NCBI GenBank assembly: GCA_037576215.1 | Contig: JBANDB010000008.1 | Location: forward strand, 2,666,001-2,730,000 | DNA: 64,000 bases | Origin: Armillaria gallica | Lineage: Eukaryota; Basidiomycota; Agaricomycetes; Agaricales; Physalacriaceae | Direction: 5' to 3' | Shown here: in pieces, positions 57,768 through 64,000 of the stretch | Position numbering within the stretch: the stretch's first letter is position 1 | Layout of the letters: every line of letters begins with the position of its first letter | Made by a program: the position numbers and the translations under genes | The notes under the pieces: model-generated | What the model saw: only the letters and a program-made list of their open reading frames with translations | Told to the model about the DNA's origin: nothing | Databases searched by the model: none

Positions 57768-59136
57768 ATGGCGAATTCCAAGATCCCTCTTCCCGAGTAC
57801 CTCAAGGTCCTTACTCACGGCCTGCCCATGCAAAAGGCAATGCAAATGTCTGGTAAAATGTACGGCTCTGCCCTCAGTCCAGGTTTGGGCACAGGACTGA
57901 CTCATAGGGCTAATACAGATACAAGACTTTCAATACTCCTGCGCTGCTTTCAGACCTGACTGAACTCAAACTCAAGGCTTGCGGTATCGACGACAAGGAT
58001 GACCGCAAGAATATCCTGTCTGCTGTCCGAAAGGCTGGGTTCAACTCTGACTCACAGCAAGAGGCCGGCCCTAGTGACCAGCCCATGACCACTGTTGAAA
58101 AACTGGTGTGCCTCAATGCTCCTTAGCCTTCTGAGGTCTTACTCTATCATATCAGTCCACACCAAATAAGAAGAAGCGGAAACGTGAAGCCAAAGACGTC
58201 AACGAATTCTTACCGGACGGTCCCACTGATGAAGCTGCGAAATACGGTAGTTTGGATTTCAACGAAGTTTTGGATATAGAAGTCAGCGATTCCTCTCTAC
58301 AGCATACTGCCGTATTCAATTGTACCCAGATCCTCGTCAAAAAGAGCACCACTATCAATCGCGCACCTCTGATGACTGCGTGGGCCATGATTGTCGCTGA
58401 GCGACTTGGGTTTCAGAGAGAAGAGGCTCTGAGTATCGGTGCGTTGCACGCGAGGACGACCTTGAATGACTTCCATTGATTTACCAGGACCGTGATCCAA
58501 AAAGCGTCGGTATACACCGAGATGAATGCTCTCTCCAAAGGGGTATCACTAGGAATATACAAGGACGGTAAACAGAAGGGCTTAGATGCAATAAAAGGCG
58601 GCTCACAACCTTACGTCGAGTTGATGGGAAGAAGGTTCGTGCCTGGGTACTATCAATTTTTTAATCTTTCTGACAATCACGCTAGAATGTACGTCCCTCC
58701 GTAACCTCAGGGGCTGGACTCACAAACATTACCCAGTCCCCTCTATCAGTCTCAGTCCAATCAATGGCGCACCCTGCTCAACAGCAAACCAGCTCAGCCC
58801 AGTTCTCCCTTCTCCTACATATCCCGATCCTTCCGTCAAACAACGCCCCATATCATCGGGGCATTACGACTGCTAGCAGAAAGCTTCACTCCGAAGGAAC
58901 TCAATAACAAGGGTTGGGCTCTGTACACCGAATTTCGACCCTCGGTAAACGGGTGGGGGGAGAGATCCGAGGTTAAATGCGAAACCATACTAAGCCTACG
59001 GAATCCAGCCGTGAAAGCCGCAGAGACAACTGGTACATCGAAGGAAGTATCATCATCTGACGTTGTACAGTTTGAAGAATGTGCATCATCAAGCGACGGG
59101 CCATCACACAAACGGCAGAAGAGTTCAGACGACTAG
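57768..59136 (+). CDS. Conserved basidiomycete protein with SAM-like N-terminus, function unknown
   Basis: Five exons (57768-57859, 57919-58105, 58156-58438, 58505-58634, 58737-59136) give 363 aa. Residues 5-65 (PLPEYLKVLTHGLPMQKAMQ .. LTELKLKACGIDDKDDRKNI) resemble a sterile-alpha-motif fold. A basic linker KKKRKREAKDVNEFLPDGP is a likely nuclear signal. The most conserved part is TTINRAPLMTAWAMIVAERL, GFQREEALSIASVYTEMNAL, SKGVSLGIYKD and SQPYVELMGRR. After a 102-nt intron the C-half has GALRLLAESFTPKELNNKGW and ALYTEFRPSVNGWGERSEVK. I know this arrangement from many agaricomycete hypothetical proteins but not its role. The start codon is 97 nt from that of the DUF262 gene, on opposite strands. 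Confidence 0.7.
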
Positions 59137-59253
59137 ATGAAAATTCAAGTGGTTCAGGAAGCGAATGGGTAAATTGTAGGATCGACCTTATAGGTTTAGA
59201 TGTAATGTATTCTACGACATATCCGATGTTCAAACGACCAAATGTTGACCCGT

Positions 59254-60844
59254 TCAAAGGTTTTTGATAATCGCTGAAGTAAACTCCGAGGTTGTGGCAG
59301 ATCCTTGAAACAGGTTTACTGTCTCTTGTACATACATCGAAAGAAAGTAGCGTACCTCCCATGTCGACGGTTCGGACTTTACCTTCATTAATGACACCGA
59401 AGGTCGCGCTCGCGATGTTGTTGGCAATAGAGTCGAGTCTAGCAGTATCATGCATTTTTAGCATTTTCCAAATGGCAATTCATTGACAATACTAACCCCA
59501 AGTGTCTCAACATCATCGTCGCACTCAGGATCATAGCGGCAGGGTTGGCCTTGTTCGTGCCCATGATATCACTTGCAACGTGGCGGCATCCGGGTTCGAA
59601 TAGTGCGTAGTCCTATCAATACAATCAGCGATCTCGACCCAGGCCTATGCAATATATACTGACCCTTCCAACATTGCAACCTGGGACAATGCCAGGACCA
59701 CCAACAAGGGCTGCGCCGATGTTCGAGACAATAGCACCGTACAAGTTTGGCATGACCATGACATCGAACTGTCCGGGCTTGGCGACAAGTTGCATTGAAC
59801 TACACACAATAATGGTATCACGACAATATATTAGAAGAAAGAAAGCTGACGTGTTGTCGACAATCATGTCATTGAACGCAATGCCAGACGATTTGTAGTC
59901 CTCCGCGACGCGTCGGAACGTGTTGAGGAAAAGACCATCACCAAGTTTCATGATGTTAGCTTTATGCACACAAGTTACTTTCTGCATTGTTGTGAGATTG
60001 TATATATAGCCAGTTCTGAACCAAATGAAGGATACCTTTCTGTTGTTCTTGAGGGCAAAGTCAAAGGCAAAACGCGAGATGCGTTCCGCCTTGGCGCGGG
60101 TGGAAACCTTTAAGCTCTCGACCACACCGGGATAACTTTGGTGTTCCAAGCCGGAATACTCACCCTCCGTATTCTCTCGGATGATAGCGAAATCAACATT
60201 GGAATGACGGGTAGGGAATCCTGGTAGGGACTTGCAAAGGACAACGGAGGCATAAATGTCCAGTTGCTGGCGCATAGCTACATTCCAAGAGATGTGGCCG
60301 GATTGAGAGATGGGGGTAAAAAGGATACCTGAAGGAAGATACATGGATGCGCGGCAAACCGGAAGAGAAAAGAAACGAACCCTTCAAACCCACTCTGTTC
60401 CTCTTTAGACTCTCCATGGCCTGCTTGAAGAGAGCTTCGCCGGACGAAGACATGCCAGAGACATCGTATTGTTCCCATTCAATAGGAGCGTTGACATGCT
60501 CGAAAATTTCCTTCACAGAGTCGGTAATCTCCTGGCCAATACCATCACCGGGTATAAGTGTAACCTAAGCGGCTCATATGTCGGCAGACACGACGACGGA
60601 AATGAAGAAAAGCATACGGTATATACGCCGCCGTATTTCGTCGGAGACTGGGAAACGCTGTCAGTGTTAGGCGAACAGAAGATGACAAGGTTAATATACT
60701 CTTTGCGTTACTTTTGGGAAACCAGCCGAGAGTGTCGTGGCAGTTCTCTGACATGAAGATGAGACCCAATGCACTGGAAAGATAGTACAGACGTACGCGA
60801 GAAATAGCAAGGCGTGCAGAGGCCGCAATCGCGTTGCGGAACAT
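59254..60844 (-). CDS. IDH1: Isocitrate dehydrogenase [NAD], regulatory-type subunit 1
   Basis: Nine exons, the last 59254-59303. Landmarks: [80 protein letters not shown] and [20 protein letters not shown]. Then [20 protein letters not shown] and [20 protein letters not shown]. The enzyme is the allosteric mitochondrial NAD-IDH of the TCA cycle; the start [16 protein letters not shown] is a good presequence. The active-site stretch reads [20 protein letters not shown], lacking the S-x-N-x-x-L-R of catalytic subunits, so this is the IDH1 (AMP-binding) subunit. The junction of exon 1 (about 60797-60844) to the 40-nt exon 2 (60618-60657) does not close in phase; one boundary or base is wrong. 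Confidence 0.92.
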
Positions 60845-61084
60845 CGCAGACGTCGATGAAGGTGGAAGAGGTGAAGATGTGGTCGGATGAGACCGTATCC
60901 GAAAACAAATATGCCACGTGACGTGTGGCAGCAATCTATCAGAGAGAATCACATGAAAATGACCGTTCTTACTATAATTTAAATTCTCTGGGGTGAAAAC
61001 CTGGGTCCGTTCCCTGGCTTTACTTATAGACCTAACATTCCGACCAACTCGTTCGTTTTCACGACCCTCAACGACCCCCTTAGA

Positions 61085-63041
61085 ATGGCTCACGATATCT
61101 CAGAAGTCGTCCACCAGCACCGCTCTCGTGACTGGACCTTCTACCTCGTCCTCTTCGGCGCCGTTGGCCCCGTCTGGCTCGTCGTCCCAGCTTGTTGGGG
61201 TTTTGTCATCTATGCGACGGCTACCTCTGCCTTCTGGAATTTTGATTGGCTAGCAAACACCGCTTTCGCTGTTGCTCTGTTCGAGGTCTGTTCGGGTCTA
61301 ATTAATCAAGACATATACAGCCGATGTTGACCGGTCGTCGTACAGGTGTTTTTTAGCATCTACTACAGCTTTCTTGCGTGGCGCTTGTCCGGTCCGACTA
61401 CGACGCCAATACGAAGCGTAGAGGAACTACAGGTCGCTTTGACGCGGGTCATCAAGTCGGGCCTCGCCAATCTTTCCGAGGTCGACTTTGACACAGAATC
61501 TCTAGACGAGTCAAGACCCGGAAGTCCAGAAGAGGACGTCATACAACTCGACCATGATGATCCCCGAGCGATCGACTTTCGCAACTCTTTCCGAACGTGT
61601 GTCGCACGCCATGTTCTTTGCCTTCTTTGCTGACTACGACATTTAGATGGTTTGGTTTCGTTCCTTGGTCGCAAGTCCGGTTGCACGAGGTTCGACAGTG
61701 GCTTTACTGGGCACTCTTTAATGCTGCGCTGCCTCCCTTGGAGACGCTGCCTGAAGACCGTCGCGCCGCTTTAGATGCAGTGGTCCAACTGTTTCAGAAG
61801 CGTGTCGGTAGACCGGTGCCCGAAGGGCATTCCCCTCACATCAAGACTGTGCGTCTAAGCGTCGACAAATTCAATGCGTGCTGTCGCCCATTTCTGGCGT
61901 ACGTGCTCGTTTTCGTGCTGAACTACATGGCAAAATACCGTTTGCGCAACAAGTATGGCGTCAAGTTCTCTTCTTATGATGGATTGGAGTAGGTTCGCTC
62001 ACTTGCCGCCTTCTTCCGTTCTAAAAAACGCGTTATAGATATGGCATTTACATTCCAGACACCTGGGACCCCGCCTCTGGGCATAGGCCAATCGTATTTT
62101 TCATGGACTTGGGCTTGGAATATCTCAGTACAAACTTGCGCTATCCCGTCTTCTCCAGCATTTCAGTGACCGCCCCTTTCTCGTCGTATTGCAGCCTCAC
62201 CTCAGTCAGGATATCTTTCACCCAAACTTTTTAAAGCCCATGACCAGAGAACAAACGACCAAGCTGCTGGCTCGTCTTTTGGATCGCCTGGGTTGGGCTG
62301 ACCTAACCAACTCGGTAAATTCATCGGAGAAACTAACAGAAACGGAGGTCAAGAAAGGCACGAAAGGAGTAACAATGCTGAGTCACTCAAAGTACGTGTG
62401 TTATTGTCCGATAGCGGATCTTGACACTGAGTTGAAATCAGTGGTACATATTGCCACGGTTGGATGCTTAAGGACTATCCTCATATGATCACCCGATCAT
62501 GTTTTGTTGACCCCGTAGCATTTTGTTGTTGGGAAGGAGGTACTTTCTTCTAGTGATGTTCTCTTCACTATCTTGATTTCTTTGCAGACGTTTGCTACAA
62601 TTTCCTCTACCGGCCGTGTACCACGGTACGTTTTCCAAGTGTATTTCCTGTGCCGTATTCTCACAATCCCAACTTCAGGGTATTGACTTGATCATGCGTT
62701 ATTTTGTAGGCACGGAGATTGGCGTCGCAAATCTCCTGCAGCGGCAATACGATTGGTCTTCAAATGCCCTTTGGTATGAAGAAATACCCAACGCTCGTGA
62801 TTACAACAAAACCTTCTTTGTTTTGGGCGGAAACGATATCATTGTGAAAGCTCAGGTCCAAGGTTTTCTTGTTAGATTTTTGGATTAAACACTCACTCTA
62901 CAACAGCGCGTCACACGATATCTCACTTCGCACGGGATAAAGAAAAATCTATACCTCGATCCTAAGGGCCAGCACGGACAGCCCTTTTTAATTAATGGTG
63001 AAAGCCACGACAAAATCATTAGTTGGCTTCGTCTGGCGTAA
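61085..63041 (+). CDS. Membrane-anchored alpha/beta hydrolase (lipase-like), one apparent missing base
   Basis: Eight exons encode about 531 aa. The N-terminus has three hydrophobic helices (FYLVLFGAVGPVWLVVPACW; FWNFDWLANTAFAVALFEVF; a third near residue 235). The hydrolase domain has an oxyanion HGLGLG, LPHLSQDIFHPNFLKPM-like strand, a nucleophile elbow LSHSNGTYCHGWML with Ser in S-H-S-N-G, CFVDPVAFCCWEGDVCYNFL and YDWSSNALWYEEIPNARD. The acid is probably in LGGNDIIV and the His in DPKGQHGQ. At 62097-62101 the T run must be one longer to join RPIVFF to HGLGLG. Similar ER-membrane hydrolases act on lipids, but the substrate here is unknown. Confidence 0.82.
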
Positions 63042-63207
63042 TGATAATTAATGTTAATAACGACATTCGGATCTAATGATGGGGAGTATAATATACGGGA
63101 AGGAAGATAATAGCGGTTTTGGAGGGTGTGTGAAACTGTCGGTGCACAAGGACAACCATACATAGGTCTCGGATAAAGTTACAGGACATCCGTGTATCAT
63201 AACCAAT

Positions 63208-64000
63208 TTAGACGTAGACGGTGCCATCGAACCTTGGGAACAACTTGAGCGCATTTTCAGATACTATCTCCTGTAACCTCGCTTCTTTCTCGCCGTAAAA
63301 ACGTTCCAAATGAGTGGTGTACCATTTTGTCGTCTCAGTAGTGACTGCTGCTCGAAGTGTTATTAGATAAGAAAGGCATGGAAACATTACATATCTACCA
63401 GGAAAATCAGTGCCAAAGAGAAGACGATCTGGCTGAGCGAACGATTCGATCATAATCAGATTGGTTTCGCAAGAAGCCAGGGCGGTGTCGAAGTAAAAAC
63501 TCTTGAAGTCCTCCATTATCTCGTCGGGTGTCAGTGTGCAGCCCATGTAGGGTGAAAGACCAGCAACCCGGCTAGCAAGAATGACAGTGCTACCACCCAT
63601 ATGAGATAATATGATCTTCACGTCACTGTACTTGCGCTTCTTCCCTTCAGGTGAAAGATAAACGTGTTCTTATGATAGATGTGAGAGATTCGCCGACCTG
63701 TAACAACAAGATGCGCAGCAGCTTTATAAGTCTCGTTTGGGACCTGCATAAACCATGGATTATCAATGGCAATGAAGGGAACAACGACTCGTTTACTTCA
63801 GTTACAGGAAGACCCAGGAACTTGTTGGGCCAAGGCGTCGACGAAGGACTCTGAGCGCCATGGACAAATACCACCGCTTTGCGTCGATTCAACTCTTCCC
63901 AGATAGGGTCGTACTTATCGTCACCCAAGTACCCTAGGGATAGGATGGTCAATTCGAGAGTTTTTTTTTACCATGAGACGGAAGATTCTCACTCCCATTT
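63208..64000 (-). CDS. Amidohydrolase-2 family decarboxylase-like enzyme, 5' partial
   Basis: The gene runs off the right edge; exons visible are 63797->63963, 63698-63743, 63399-63644 and 63208-63350. The sequence has EELNRRKAVVFVHGAQ (the metal-site His is in VHG), KIILSHMGGSTVILASRVAG, FDTALASCETNLIMIESFAQ, PDRLLFGTDFP (catalytic Asp in GTDFP) and ENALKLFPRF. This is the ACMSD/6-methylsalicylate-decarboxylase type of TIM-barrel amidohydrolase, zinc-dependent and cytosolic. The exact substrate cannot be told: aromatic acid decarboxylation or hydrolysis is likely. A run of nine T near 63962-63970 interrupts the visible frame, so the upstream exon was not resolved. Confidence 0.8.

Noticed and set aside
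1..64000. tRNA, rRNA genes and CRISPR arrays
   Set aside because: I looked for B-box-like GGTTCRANNCC, clover-leaf arms and evenly spaced repeats and found none I could support. CRISPR is not expected in a eukaryote.

Overview
This is a 64 kb stretch of nuclear DNA from a basidiomycete fungus, most likely an Agaricomycete. The evidence is the gene style: dense genes on both strands, many introns of about 45-60 nt with GT..AG ends and CTRAY-like branch points, and exons down to 10 nt. The gene families agree, including a degenerate agaricomycete-type HET-like gene, an expanded-family RdRP and DUF262, DUF302 and BTB proteins. I count about 35 loci. Exon limits were worked out by hand from splice signals, reading phase and recognised protein families. 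Most boundaries are good to a few bases; where phase did not close I say so.

Layout. 0-3.2 kb: end of an Fmp32/CCDC90-type mitochondrial protein, PYM and CSN3. 3.2-7.2 kb: a hairpin-like inverted repeat, then a half-size ABCG transporter in 18 exons. 8.1-14.4 kb: a protein with two RING-type modules, retromer VPS26 and GPN3. 14.6-18.7 kb: a small basic protein, a Ure2-like GST, COA5/PET191, IBA57 and a mitochondrial-type AcpS. 19-24.3 kb: the poorest region, with an unassigned coding-like stretch and a disrupted HET-like gene. 24.3-35.1 kb: a degenerate RNase III-domain protein with a tandem proline-rich duplication, a p24 cargo receptor, ELP2, a long protein with a decayed eIF4A-like helicase domain, and an RRM protein. 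35.4-45.8 kb: FMC1, SUA5, an HMG-box factor, a DUF302 protein, DBP8, a BTB protein and MOB1. 46-53 kb: an RNA-dependent RNA polymerase, AP-1 sigma and glutamine synthetase. 53.8-64 kb: DCC1, a DUF262 protein, an unnamed conserved protein, IDH1, a membrane-anchored alpha/beta hydrolase and an amidohydrolase cut by the window edge.

How the genes relate. This is mostly ordinary eukaryotic housekeeping, not one pathway. Two loose groupings stand out. One is mitochondrial: Fmp32-like, COA5, IBA57, AcpS, FMC1 and IDH1, with IBA57 and AcpS tail to tail; both feed lipoylation and Fe-S metabolism. The other is RNA-related: the RdRP, RNase III-like protein, helicase-like protein, PYM and DBP8. Many gene pairs are divergent with very short gaps between start codons (8-130 nt), implying shared promoters.

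Three cross-cutting observations matter. (1) At least five well-conserved genes (MOB1, DBP8, DCC1, the alpha/beta hydrolase, the HMG-box gene), and ELP2 less clearly, each need one extra base, usually in a short A/T run, to restore the family reading frame. This looks like homopolymer under-calling in the assembly rather than decay. (2) At least four introns, probably five, use GC-AG ends; most have a GCAAGT donor. (3) Two enzyme-like proteins (eIF4A-like and RNase III-like) have lost the catalytic motifs of their families.
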